DNA of 40,983 bases from Planctomycetia bacterium (GCA_009919445.1 RGBY01000001.1:1-40983), one strand, 5' to 3'; positions 1 to 7,511 are shown, counted from the first letter of the stretch. Made by a program: numbers and translations. Notes: generated from the letters alone by a model not told the origin.

Positions 1-143
1 ACTTCCCGAAGTGCCGGGCTGGCCGATTCATGCTGAGAGTCACTCATCGCTATTCCTGAAACGAAGAGTGGGCGCGCCCACCCAAATTCTCACCCTCCCG
101 GGCTCTTCACTGGATGTCCGACACCGCCGGCACGGGGAATTAA

Positions 144-338
144 AACGGTACCATACTTCTCAACCGCCAGCGGCTCCGGCAGATCGTCGAAGAGGCCGCC
201 GATGTTGATCTGGTGAGCATTCATCACGACATCTCTACCGTCACCGGTGAGGAACTCTTTGCCTTTTCTCTCGCCGCGGCACCACGCCTCCGCCCCAAAA
301 AGCAGCCCGGAGGGGGGTTCCAAAAAATTCCGGACTAG
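144..338 (+). pseudogene. C-terminal remnant of a DUF2294/MpsC-like gene
   Basis: This frame is open for 64 codons between an in-frame TAA (141-143) and a TAG (336-338), and it has no ATG, GTG or TTG near its 5' end. The translation reads like the end of the DUF2294 (MpsC) family: an Arg/Leu-rich helix leading to IVEEAADVDLVSIHHDIST and then TGEELFAFSLA. The family resemblance is recalled, not searched. The other two forward frames upstream show no matching N-terminal part, so this is either a decayed gene or one interrupted by a frameshift or deletion near position 140. It lies just ahead of the tRNA-tuf block and has no evident functional link to it. A short intact protein with a non-standard start cannot be excluded. 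Confidence 0.4.
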
Positions 339-393
339 CATCAGCGACCAACTGGCCTTCAGGCCACCACGCCCTTTCAGGGGGGAGGCCGTC

Positions 394-421
394 TTGCACG
401 GGGCAGGCGAATCCGTAGACT
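394..421 (+). promoter_or_regulatory. Candidate promoter of the first tRNA
   Basis: TTGCAC at 394-399 and TAGACT at 416-421 are separated by 16 bases and lie 27 bases ahead of the tRNA-Thr. Both hexamers deviate from the sigma-70 consensus at two positions. The placement fits a stable-RNA promoter, but no experimental or comparative support is available. Confidence 0.3.
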
Positions 422-448
422 TGGTCGATTCGCGGTCCGGAAAGTTCC

Positions 449-521
449 GCTAGCGTAGCTCAATTGGCAGAGCAGCTGATTTGTAATCAGCAGGTTGCGG
501 GTTCAACTCCCGCCGCTAGCT
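449..521 (+). tRNA. tRNA-Thr (anticodon UGU)
   Basis: The 73-base cloverleaf has acceptor arms GCTAGCG/CGCTAGC, a D arm with AGCTCAATTGGCAGAGC, an anticodon stem GCTGA/TCAGC with TGT at 482-484, and a T arm with GGTTCAACTCC. CCA is not encoded. It corresponds in position to E. coli thrU, the first member of the thrU-tyrU-glyT-thrT-tufB cluster. Confidence 0.97.
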
Positions 522-1072
522 CACGACGCAGCCGGACGGAAGGCCAGGCGGTTGCGGACGCCCAATGGGATTTTGCCGTGACGGCTGTCGGTAGGCAGGA
601 CGCTTGCCGGCCCCCCGATCCGGCGAGGTCGCCGACGGGCTCCTCAGCAATGAGAGCACGTCAGCCTTGGTTTCGACACGGCTCCCCAAAGGCCGTGGCG
701 AACAAAAATGAATCGCAGAGCATCCTTTATTAACCCCCGTACCATTTCGTCGCGGTTTATAGCCCATACTCATCTATATATAAGGAAGTGCCAACTGGTG
801 TCCTGAGCGAGGAAACTCAATCAGGCCATTTTTGAGCGTCATCATGCGGACGTCCGTCGTGCGGGCAAATCTGCCAGCGGCAGCCCCCACCCGACAAGAC
901 GGCAGAAACACGAACCAAAACCACGCGAGACTATTTCACACGAGACTTTTTATTGAGGAGGAGCAAGCGGCGACGGGACTTCCTCGGAACCCCTCGTCAT
1001 GCGGACGGGCCGGCCACCGGAGCCGTCGCGGTGGAGGTGCCTTTGGGCACCGCGACAAAAGACAATGCGAAT
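522..1072. other. Gap between tRNA-Thr and tRNA-Tyr
   Basis: No ORF in these 550 bases resembles a protein I recognise, and none has a convincing ribosome binding site. An AT-rich patch (TATATATAAGG, about 774-784) stands out against the GC-rich background and could be part of a promoter. A 9-base inverted repeat lies at 1025-1056, just before tRNA-Tyr. In E. coli the corresponding tRNAs are only a few bases apart, so this is a lineage-specific expansion. Confidence 0.5.
1025..1056. repeat. Inverted repeat upstream of tRNA-Tyr
   Basis: GTCGCGGTG (1025-1033) pairs with CACCGCGAC (1048-1056). A competing inner stem GGTGCC/GGCACC exists. No T-run follows on either strand, so it is not a standard intrinsic terminator. 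It ends 16 bases before the mature tRNA-Tyr 5' end and may fold in the tRNA precursor. Confidence 0.4.
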
Positions 1073-1154
1073 GGGGAGTTTCCCGAGCGGTCAAAGGGGT
1101 CAGACTGTAAATCTGATGGCACTGCCTTCGCAGGTTCGAATCCTGCACTCCCCA
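1073..1154 (+). tRNA. tRNA-Tyr (anticodon GUA)
   Basis: An 82-base class II tRNA with acceptor GGGGAGT/ACTCCCC, anticodon loop CTGTAAA (GTA at 1107-1109), a long variable arm and a T arm containing GGTTCGAATCC. CCA is not encoded. Equivalent in order to E. coli tyrU. Confidence 0.97.
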
Positions 1155-1221
1155 CTTGTCCCACCGCAGACGATCTGACCGAGGGTGACGAAACCTCGGG
1201 ACACCAAAACAGGCTCTGACC

Positions 1222-1292
1222 GCGGGTGTAGCTCAATGGTAGAGCAATAGCCTTCCAAGCTAAAGACGAGGGTTCGATTCCCTTCACCCGCT
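1222..1292 (+). tRNA. tRNA-Gly (anticodon UCC)
   Basis: A 71-base cloverleaf with acceptor GCGGGTG/CACCCGC, anticodon loop CTTCCAA (TCC at 1254-1256) and T arm GGGTTCGATTCCC. CCA is not encoded. Equivalent in order to E. coli glyT. Confidence 0.97.
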
Positions 1293-1360
1293 TTCCGCCC
1301 CTTTTTGCCGCAATATTTGGAGCACCCCTTCATTAACTGACTAGAAAATTGGCATAATCC

Positions 1361-1433
<73 letters not shown>

Positions 1434-1603
1434 CTTCCCGATACCCCGGGGATTTCCGGTGGCTCGGGCGTCCCGCTGGGAACGATTTCACGATACAATC
1501 CGGGGCCGGAAGGTTCCGGAGGAAATGACGACTGAAGATTTTGACCACGAGCAGGCCACGGTGCCTGCCCCACTATTAACGAGGAAAGGCCGAGGAAAAG
1601 AGC

Positions 1604-2803
1604 ATGGCAAAGGATACGTTTGAGCGAACAAAACCCCACGTGAACGTCGGCACGATCGGGCACATCGACCACGGGAAAACGACGCTCACGGGTGCCCTTG
1701 TCGCCGTGCAGGCGGCAAAGAACCTGGCAGAGGCCAAGAGTTATGCCGACATCGCCAAGGGCGGTACGGTCCGTGACGAAACCAAGACGGTGACGATTGC
1801 GGTTAGCCACGTTGAATACGAAACCGAAAAGCGTCACTACGCCCACATTGACTGCCCCGGCCACGCCGACTTCGTCAAGAACATGATCACCGGTGCGGCC
1901 CAGATGGACGGAGCAATCCTCGTCGTCAGTGCCGCTGACGGCCCGATGCCGCAGACCCGAGAGCACATCCTGCTGGCCAAGCAGGTCGGTGTGCCAGCCC
2001 TCGTGGTCTTCCTGAACAAGTGCGACCTCGTCGATGACCCCGAACTGCTCGACCTCGTCGAGATGGAAATTCGGGAACTGCTCAGCAAGTATGGCTTCCC
2101 CGGCGATGACATTCCGATCATCCGCGGTGCCAGCAAGCCAGCTTACGACAGCCCGGCCGACCCAGAGGCCAGCAAGTGCATCAGCGAACTGCTTGATGCC
2201 GTTGATAGCTACATCCCTGAGCCTGCCCGTGAAACGGACAAGCCGTTCCTGATGGCCATCGAAGACGTCTTCTCGATCGAAGGCCGCGGCACGGTTGCAA
2301 CCGGCCGAATTGAGCGGGGTATTGTCAAGGTTGGTGACGAAGTCGAAATCATCGGCCTGAAGGAAAAGGCTGAGAAGACGACCGTCACTGGCGTTGAGAT
2401 GTTCAAGAAGCTGCTCGACCAGGGGCAGGCTGGCGACAACGTCGGCTGTCTGCTGCGTGGCGTTGCGCGTGACGACATTGAGCGAGGCCAGGTGCTCGCC
2501 AAGCCCGGCTCGATCAAGCCACATAAGAAGTTCGAGTGTGAGGTCTACATCCTCGCCAAGGAAGAAGGCGGCCGCCACACGCCTTTCTTCGCGGGATATC
2601 GTCCGCAGTTCTACTTCCGCACCACCGACGTGACGGGCACCACCAAGCTGATGGGCGGCGTGGAAATGGTCTCGCCCGGTGACAATGTGAAGATGGAAGT
2701 TGAACTGATGGTGCCGATCGCCATGGACGACGGTGTTCGCTTTGCCATCCGCGAAGGTGGCCGGACCGTCGGCTCGGGCGTCGTCTCCAAGATTCTCGAC
2801 TGA
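1604..2803 (+). CDS. tuf: Elongation factor Tu
   Basis: GTPase that delivers aminoacyl-tRNA to the ribosome; cytoplasmic. The 399-residue length is typical. G1 is GHIDHGKTT (residues 19-27), G3 is DCPGH (83-87) and G4 is NKCD (138-141). The G2/switch I region is unusual: the near-universal RGITI is replaced by KTVTI (61-65), keeping the magnesium-coordinating Thr64; I associate this variant with planctomycetes. Domains 2 and 3 are complete and end in the usual GRTVGSGVVSKIL. The start follows an AG-rich ribosome site (GAGGAAAAGAGC) and yields the expected MAKxxFxRTKPHVN N-terminus. It lies between tRNA-Thr and tRNA-Trp, as tufB does in the E. coli arrangement. A strong hairpin follows its stop codon. 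Confidence 0.99.
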   Translation: MAKDTFERTKPHVNVGTIGHIDHGKTTLTGALVAVQAAKNLAEAKSYADIAKGGTVRDETKTVTIAVSHVEYETEKRHYAHIDCPGHADFVKNMITGAAQMDGAILVVSAADGPMPQTREHILLAKQVGVPALVVFLNKCDLVDDPELLDLVEMEIRELLSKYGFPGDDIPIIRGASKPAYDSPADPEASKCISELLDAVDSYIPEPARETDKPFLMAIEDVFSIEGRGTVATGRIERGIVKVGDEVEIIGLKEKAEKTTVTGVEMFKKLLDQGQAGDNVGCLLRGVARDDIERGQVLAKPGSIKPHKKFECEVYILAKEEGGRHTPFFAGYRPQFYFRTTDVTGTTKLMGGVEMVSPGDNVKMEVELMVPIAMDDGVRFAIREGGRTVGSGVVSKILD

Positions 2804-2815
2804 TCGACAACATGA

Positions 2816-2862
2816 ATCAGCGGTGGTGTCCGTTTCGGCGGGCACCGCCGCCTGATCTTTTC
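2816..2862 (+). terminator. Intrinsic terminator after tuf
   Basis: ATCAG-CGGTGGTG (2816-2828) pairs with CACCGCCG-C-CTGAT (2843-2856), with one bulged base and one G-T pair, and is followed by CTTTT. It begins 12 bases after the tuf stop. It probably ends or attenuates the tRNA-tuf transcript ahead of tRNA-Trp. Confidence 0.65.
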
Positions 2863-2870
2863 ACCGTGCG

Positions 2871-2890
2871 GGGTCCGGATCACCGGACCC
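2871..2890. repeat. Perfect hairpin just before tRNA-Trp
   Basis: GGGTCCGG (2871-2878) and CCGGACCC (2883-2890) form an 8-base perfect stem with a 4-base loop, ending 10 bases before the mature 5' end of tRNA-Trp. No T-run follows. It could mark a processing site in a tuf-trpT-secE precursor, or be a second stem of the tuf terminator region. Confidence 0.45.
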
Positions 2891-2900
2891 AGTTCGCCAC

Positions 2901-2973
2901 AGGGGTGTAGCTCAATTGGCAGAGCGCTGGTCTCCAAAACCAGAGGTTGCGAGTTCGATTCCCGCCGCCCCTG
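2901..2973 (+). tRNA. tRNA-Trp (anticodon CCA)
   Basis: A 73-base cloverleaf with acceptor AGGGGTG/CGCCCCT, anticodon stem CTGGT/ACCAG, loop CTCCAAA (CCA at 2934-2936) and T arm GAGTTCGATTCCC. The 3' CCA is not encoded. A trpT gene between tuf and secE is a common bacterial arrangement. Confidence 0.97.
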
Positions 2974-3135
2974 CTTGCCGTTCGGCCCGAGAGGGCCGCG
3001 TGTTTTCCGATCGAAACCAGACGTTCCGGAACTGCGAAAACTGGACAACCGGCTATTTTCCGGGAGCCGGTACTGGTAGAAGAACGGGTTGTTCGGCTTC
3101 TTTTTCCCCCTCCACGCACAGGCAACAAGACTGAC

Positions 3136-3594
3136 ATGGCAGGAACGCAACAATCCTCGGCGACATTCTGGGGGGGCCTCCTCAGCTTCTCGCTCTACAA
3201 GCGACAGCAAGGCAAGGTCACTCGTCAGATAACTTTTGCCGCCATCAGTCTCGCCATCGCCCTCGGTGTTTGGCGGCTTGCGGCACTGTTGCCGATCTGG
3301 ATGGGCGGAGATGCAAGCGGGTCACTCAGCGATGAGTTTGGCCTGATGCGATTCCTCGTGCCCGGGCTGTTGCTTGCGGCTGGCATCTGGTTCAGCTTCC
3401 GGCTAGTCAATACGCCCGGCATTGCTGACTTCTTAATCGCCGTCGAAACTGAAATGACCAAGGTGTCATGGCCGACCCGTGACGAGGTCATCCGTAGTTC
3501 GCTGGTGATCATTTTCCTGATCTTCGCGCTCGCCGGCATCCTTGCCGTTTACGATCTGTTCTGGTGGTTCGTCCTCCGGGCACTCCAGGGCTAA
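3136..3594 (+). CDS. secE: Preprotein translocase subunit SecE
   Basis: Inner-membrane SecYEG clamp subunit. The 152-residue product has three likely membrane segments: about 31-55, 75-94 and 124-148. The conserved SecE cytoplasmic helix (AVETEMTKVSWPTRDEV) precedes the last one, as in all SecE proteins. The three-segment layout is the E. coli form rather than the single-segment form of many Gram-positives. The frame is open further upstream, across tRNA-Trp, but the ATG at 3136 is chosen because anything earlier would overlap the tRNA. It is followed 67 bases later by nusG, the normal partner, and was probably transcribed together with it. Confidence 0.95.
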   Translation: MAGTQQSSATFWGGLLSFSLYKRQQGKVTRQITFAAISLAIALGVWRLAALLPIWMGGDASGSLSDEFGLMRFLVPGLLLAAGIWFSFRLVNTPGIADFLIAVETEMTKVSWPTRDEVIRSSLVIIFLIFALAGILAVYDLFWWFVLRALQG

Positions 3595-3661
3595 ATTCAC
3601 ACGGTTTCTTCCCTCTCCTTCCCGCAAGTCTGCAGACTCCACCGACTGGATCTTCAAACCA

Positions 3662-4462
3662 ATGCACGATCACGACGCCCCTTCGCCATCTGATCCGAAC
3701 AGCCCCGATGATGCCACGACGGCGGCCGAGGCGACTGCCCCTGAGCCTACCGAGCGGCCTGAGTCGGATACGCCACCACCGGCGGATGCTCCCCTGGCGG
3801 AAGCTGACGACGAGGATGACGACGATGGCCCGGTTGAGTTAGAAGACCCGTTCTCGGGTAGCGAAGACGCTCAGCCTGTCATGATGGACGGCGACGAGGA
3901 GGAAGGCGAAGAAAACCAGCCCTCCATGGCCGACATGGACTGGTACATCCTCAAGGTTCAGAGCAACCGGGAAGACTCGATCCGAGACACCCTGATGCGA
4001 CGGATTGCCATGCAGGGCATGGACAAGTGGTTCGGGGAGGTCGTGGTCCCCAAAGAGCAGGTCACGGAATTCAAGAGTGGCAAGAAGCGGGTCGTCTGGC
4101 GAAAGCTCTACCCGGGCTACATCCTGGTGAACATGGTGCTCAATGATGAGACCTGGTTTCTCGTTCGTGAAACCGGGGGAATCGGCGACTTCACTGGCTC
4201 TGGTGGAAAGCCAAGCCCCATGCTGCCGCAGGACGTGGCCAAACTCTTGCACAAGGCCGAAGAAGAAACGGCTGAAACACCGAAGCTCAAGATCAACTTC
4301 AAGAAGGGCGATCGCGTCAAAATCAACGAGGGCACCTTCGAGAACTTCGAAGGTGAGGTTGAGCAGATTGACGAGTCGAATGGACGCGTCACCGTGATGC
4401 TGAGCATTTTCGGCCGCTCCACCCCGGTTGACATCGAGTATTGGCAGATCGAAACGGTGTAG
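3662..4462 (+). CDS. nusG: Transcription antitermination factor NusG with acidic N-terminal extension
   Basis: Binds the RNA polymerase clamp and couples transcription to Rho or the ribosome. The product is 266 residues, against about 180 in E. coli. The NGN domain starts at DWYILKVQSN (92-101) and runs through WRKLYPGYILV; the C-terminal KOW domain contains KKGDRVKINEGTFENF and ends at the stop. Residues 1-88 are an added, probably disordered, Pro/Ala/Asp/Glu-rich tail with acidic clusters at about 47-62 and 77-85. The ATG at 3662 is the most upstream start that does not run into secE. An internal start at the MADMDWY methionine would give a classical-length NusG and cannot be ruled out by eye. 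Placed between secE and rplK as usual. Confidence 0.95.
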   Translation: MHDHDAPSPSDPNSPDDATTAAEATAPEPTERPESDTPPPADAPLAEADDEDDDDGPVELEDPFSGSEDAQPVMMDGDEEEGEENQPSMADMDWYILKVQSNREDSIRDTLMRRIAMQGMDKWFGEVVVPKEQVTEFKSGKKRVVWRKLYPGYILVNMVLNDETWFLVRETGGIGDFTGSGGKPSPMLPQDVAKLLHKAEEETAETPKLKINFKKGDRVKINEGTFENFEGEVEQIDESNGRVTVMLSIFGRSTPVDIEYWQIETV

Positions 4463-4472
4463 CTAGCTTTAC

Positions 4473-4503
4473 GCGAGCAAAGCCATCCATGGCCTTTGCT
4501 CGC
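4473..4503 (+). terminator. Strong hairpin after nusG (possible terminator)
   Basis: GCGAGCAAAG (4473-4482) pairs perfectly with CTTTGCTCGC (4494-4503), with further CC/GG pairing inside. It begins 10 bases after the nusG stop. It lacks a 3' T-run, so it may be a Rho-assisted terminator, a 3'-end stabiliser or a processing site instead of a standard intrinsic terminator. Confidence 0.45.
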
Positions 4504-4766
4504 TGGGTGGCTTGCGGAAAAGCCAAGGTTGTCAGAACAGCCACGGCTGTTCGCTTACCCACGGACCTCATCTGACCAGAACAGATTCTGCCGCCATTCA
4601 CCGGCTGCCCAGGGATGGCGAGTGGCCTTCTTCAAACTGGCCCGCCTCGGCAGGCAGAGCATTTCAGAAGAGCCGGAAAGCCCAAAAATCGCACGCTCAG
4701 CCGCCATCCCGAAATTCCTTTTTCGCGGCCAATCGCCATTGTTTCTCGGAACTCCTGCATGGGCCT

Positions 4767-4796
4767 TTGACAAGGGCAAATTTCGCGGCATATTGA
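4767..4796 (+). promoter_or_regulatory. Candidate sigma-70 promoter for rplK
   Basis: TTGACA (4767-4772, perfect consensus) and TATTGA (4791-4796) are separated by 18 bases and end 40 bases ahead of the rplK ATG. The leader would be short, about 30 bases. This is the best promoter match I found in the window. Confidence 0.5.
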
Positions 4797-4836
4797 GGGA
4801 CTTCCCCAATGGGCATTGATTGACAGGAGCCGCTCG

Positions 4837-5262
4837 ATGGCAAAACAGGTGTCTGGACAGGCAAAATTTCAGGTTCCCGGTGGTCAGGCGACCCCGGCCC
4901 CCCCGGTCGGTACGTCGCTGGGACGCTTTGGCATCAACCTGGGCCAATTTGTTCAGCAGTTCAACGACCGAACCAAGGATGCCGGCGGCATGCCGATCCC
5001 GGTCGTCGTCACGGTCTATAACGACCGAACATTCGATTTTGTCACGAAAAGCCCTCCCGCTGCGGCATTACTGAAAAAAGCTGCTGGTCTGGCGAAGGGC
5101 TCCGGCGTGCCCAATAAGACCAAGGTCGGCAAGGTCACCGAGGCCCAACTCGATGAAATTGTCAAAATGAAATCAGCGGACCTCAATGCCCGTGATGACG
5201 AGCATGCCCGACGCATGATCGCGGGAACCGCCCGCAGCATGGGAATTACCGTCGAAGGTTGA
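4837..5262 (+). CDS. rplK: 50S ribosomal protein L11
   Basis: Component of the GTPase-associated centre of the 50S subunit. The 141-residue length is standard. The N-terminal domain shows the conserved PPVGTSLGRFGINLGQF pattern, and the C-terminal RNA-binding domain contains KTKVGKVTEAQLDEI and ends with RSMGITVEG, all typical. The ATG at 4837 follows GACAGGAGCC and gives the usual MAK-like N-terminus; an in-frame upstream start would add only seven unrelated residues. First gene of the rplKAJL group. Confidence 0.98.
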   Translation: MAKQVSGQAKFQVPGGQATPAPPVGTSLGRFGINLGQFVQQFNDRTKDAGGMPIPVVVTVYNDRTFDFVTKSPPAAALLKKAAGLAKGSGVPNKTKVGKVTEAQLDEIVKMKSADLNARDDEHARRMIAGTARSMGITVEG

Positions 5263-5451
5263 TCTCAGGCCAAAATCTGCCATACTTCTGGATTCCCCGA
5301 ATCGAAGTTCTCTCAGGAATTTCTCGATTCGCGTGACTTCGGAGCAGGCCCGGCTGACCGTTGGCCTGGCGGCGGGAGAATTTCCCTGCCACCCACCCTT
5401 ACTCACACTCCTACCCAAGCCCCTAACAGACAGTTCTCGAGGAATTCGACC

Positions 5452-6132
5452 GTGCCACTGACCAAACGGATGAAAGCCGCTCACGCTGTGAAGCCCGCTG
5501 ACGAAACCCCGCTTCCCGTCCTCGAAGCGGTTGAGGTACTCAAGAAGTTCCCGCCAACCAAATTCGATCAGACGGTTGAGATTCACGTGCGGCTGGGCAT
5601 CGACCCAAAGCAGGCCGATCAAATCGTCCGAGGCTCCATCGTGCTGCCTCACGGAATTGGGAAATCAAAGCGGGTTGTGGTCTTCGCGAAGGGCAACATG
5701 GCAGAAGATGCCAAGGCAGCCGGCGCTGAGGAAGTTGGTGCAGAAGAACTGGCCAAGAAGATCAAAGGTGGCTGGACCGACTTCGACGTCTGCATTGCTG
5801 CGCCTGACATGATGGGTCTGGTTGGCCCGCTCGGAAAGGTCCTCGGCCCCCGGGGGCTGATGCCAAGTCCACGTGCTGGGACGGTCACCGCCGACATTGC
5901 CAAGACCGTGTCCGAGTACAAGGCTGGTAAGGTTGAGTTTCGCAATGATCCCACCGGCATTGTTCATGCTGCAGTTGGCAAGGCGAGCTTTGACCCGGCC
6001 AAACTGGCTGACAACATCAATGCCTTCATCGAACACATTCGTGGCATGCAGCCGAGCGCTGTCCGCGGCCAATACATCAAGACGGTTGCGATCTCCGCGA
6101 CCATGTCACCCGGCGTGATGGTTGCCGCCTGA
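5452..6132 (+). CDS. rplA: 50S ribosomal protein L1
   Basis: Forms the L1 stalk of the 50S subunit and in many bacteria represses its own mRNA. The 226-residue product shows conserved family segments: a central GKVLGPRGLMPSPRAGTV, then VEFRNDPTGIVH, and near the C-terminus GQYIKTVAISATMSPG. The start is GTG at 5452, preceded by CGAGGAATT. The usual N-terminal Lys/Arg stretch is short here. It lies 189 bases after rplK; that leader contains no obvious ORF and could carry an L1 or other control element, though I cannot identify one. Confidence 0.98.
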   Translation: MPLTKRMKAAHAVKPADETPLPVLEAVEVLKKFPPTKFDQTVEIHVRLGIDPKQADQIVRGSIVLPHGIGKSKRVVVFAKGNMAEDAKAAGAEEVGAEELAKKIKGGWTDFDVCIAAPDMMGLVGPLGKVLGPRGLMPSPRAGTVTADIAKTVSEYKAGKVEFRNDPTGIVHAAVGKASFDPAKLADNINAFIEHIRGMQPSAVRGQYIKTVAISATMSPGVMVAA

Positions 6133-6184
6133 TCGCTTCCCTACAACCTCCCGAAACCACCTTCCCCCCAGCCCCTCAAAGACC

Positions 6185-6733
6185 ATGAGCAAACTTGTCA
6201 AAAACCTCATGATGCAGAGCCTTCAGTCGCGGCTCGACAACGTCGGCGAAGTGTTCGTCGTCAGCCTGGGCCAACTAACCGCCCAAAAGACGACCGAACT
6301 GCGTTTGGCGCTGCGTAAGAAGAACATCAGCCTGCAGCTGGTGAAGAACAACCTCGCCCGCCGGGCACTCGCCGAGACTCCTCTGGCTCCCGCCATGGAG
6401 AACCTCACCGGCATGCTCGCCCTCTGCTGGGGCGGCGAAGACGTGGTTGATCTGGCGAAGGAACTCAACCGTTTTGCCGGGCTGGCCGAGTTTCAGGGCA
6501 TTGAGTGCCGCGGCGGTGCCATGGACGGGACGAAACTCGAACCAGAAGACCTTGGCCGGGTAGCCAAGTGGCCTTCTCGGACCGAGCAGCTTTCGATTCT
6601 CTCGGGGCAGATCTGCTCCGCTGGCGCCACACTCTCTGGACAACTGCTTGGAGCAGGCGGAACCTTGGCCGGTCAGCTGGCCAGTCGAGTTGATGACCTG
6701 GAAAAGGCTGGTGATGCTGGCACGGCGGCCTGA
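6185..6733 (+). CDS. rplJ: 50S ribosomal protein L10
   Basis: Base of the L7/L12 stalk, joining L12 dimers to 23S rRNA. The 182-residue product starts MSKLVKNLMMQSL and carries the L10 pattern of RLALRKKNISLQLVKNNLARRA followed by TGMLALCWG. The C-terminal helix is rich in Gly/Ala/Leu (GQLLGAGGTLAGQLA), where L12 dimers dock. It begins only 52 bases after rplA, without a clear Shine-Dalgarno sequence, so translation may be coupled to rplA. The long L10 leader found in E. coli cannot fit in this gap. Confidence 0.96.
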   Translation: MSKLVKNLMMQSLQSRLDNVGEVFVVSLGQLTAQKTTELRLALRKKNISLQLVKNNLARRALAETPLAPAMENLTGMLALCWGGEDVVDLAKELNRFAGLAEFQGIECRGGAMDGTKLEPEDLGRVAKWPSRTEQLSILSGQICSAGATLSGQLLGAGGTLAGQLASRVDDLEKAGDAGTAA

Positions 6734-7010
6734 CCACCGCCCTGCTTTGGGGCTGCGATGAAGCGGCCACCAAGAAAATCGTCAAGCCCAAAATTTTGGG
6801 TCTAGGCAACAAGGAAATTCGTGGTAAATAGAAAGGCTCGCGATTTTTCGAAGCCGCACAGCAAAGACGGCTCGTCGGTCGCAGGCGTAAAAGAAAAAAC
6901 AACCGTGTAACCCGGGACAATGGCGTGACGGGACACGGAGACGGGCAAGAAATTCACTATCATCGGACTGCCTAGCGGCACCGGTTTCTCGAGGGAAAGG
7001 ATCGCGATCG
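6734..7010. other. rplJ-rplL intergenic region with a 14-base palindrome
   Basis: 277 bases with no credible ORF. CCCAAAATTTTGGG (6787-6800) is a perfect, loopless 14-base palindrome about 55 bases after the rplJ stop and could be a protein-binding site. An A-rich stretch lies near 6890-6902. The E. coli equivalent gap is much shorter, so extra control of L12 level may reside here. Confidence 0.45.
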
Positions 7011-7442
7011 ATGGCAACGGCTGAAGCAACAGAGTCAACCCGGGAATTTTCGACTGAAACGAAGGAACTCGGTGATCGCATTGTCGGCCTGACACTAAAG
7101 GCTGCAAAGGAACTGTCGGACTATCTTGACGAGGTTCATGGCATCAAGCCTGCCTCTGGTGGGGCCGTCATGGTCGCTGCCGGTGGTGCGGGCGGCGGCG
7201 GCGAAGGTGGCGGCGAGGCAGCTGCTGAAAAGACTGAGTTTGATGTTGTTCTTGAGTCGTTTGGCGACAACAAGATCGGCGTCATCAAGGTCGTTCGTGC
7301 TGCCACCGGCCTGGGCCTGAAGGAAGCCAAGGATCTCGTCGAAGGTGCCCCTGGCAAGGTCAAAGAGGGCATCTCGAAAGAAGACGCCGAGAAGCTGCAG
7401 AAGGAACTCGAAGAGGCTGGTGCCAAGGTCTCGGTCAAGTAG
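7011..7442 (+). CDS. rplL: 50S ribosomal protein L7/L12
   Basis: Multicopy stalk protein that recruits translational GTPases. The product is 143 residues, about 20 longer than usual because of an N-terminal Thr/Glu-rich extension (1-22) before the dimerisation helix at VGLTLKAAKELSDYL. A Gly/Ala-rich hinge at about 54-75 is followed by a canonical C-terminal domain: FDVVLESFGDNKIGVIKVVR, then GLGLKEAKDLVEGAP and EEAGAKVSVK at the end. The ATG is preceded by GAAAGG. A strong terminator-like hairpin follows before rpoB. Confidence 0.98.
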   Translation: MATAEATESTREFSTETKELGDRIVGLTLKAAKELSDYLDEVHGIKPASGGAVMVAAGGAGGGGEGGGEAAAEKTEFDVVLESFGDNKIGVIKVVRAATGLGLKEAKDLVEGAPGKVKEGISKEDAEKLQKELEEAGAKVSVK

Positions 7443-7459
7443 GAAAAAGCCCGCATTTC

Positions 7460-7511
7460 CCGTTTGTCAGCCAGACCCTTGGCGGTTTGGCTGACAAACG
7501 GTATAGTTTTT
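7460..7511 (+). terminator. Attenuator/terminator between rplL and rpoB
   Basis: CCGTTTGTCAGCCA (7460-7473) and TGGCTGACAAACGG (7488-7501) form a perfect 14-base stem with a 14-base loop, followed by TATAGTTTTT. It begins 17 bases after the rplL stop. By analogy with the rplL-rpoB attenuator of E. coli, it should lower rpoBC transcription relative to the ribosomal proteins. Confidence 0.85.

Larger units (their letters stand above)
4463..4836. other. nusG-rplK intergenic region
   Basis: 374 bases without a credible gene. It holds a strong inverted repeat at the nusG end (4473-4503) and a candidate promoter at the rplK end (4767-4796). Both suggest that rplK transcription is at least partly separate from secE-nusG. 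The middle contains nothing I can assign. Confidence 0.55.

Noticed and set aside
68..81. 14-base palindrome GTGGGCGCGCCCAC
   Set aside because: Isolated GC-rich palindrome not placed near a gene start; such sites occur by chance in GC-rich DNA.
1353..1358. CATAAT box before tRNA-Thr(GGU)
   Set aside because: It is only two bases from the mature tRNA 5' end, too close to act as a -10 element for that tRNA.
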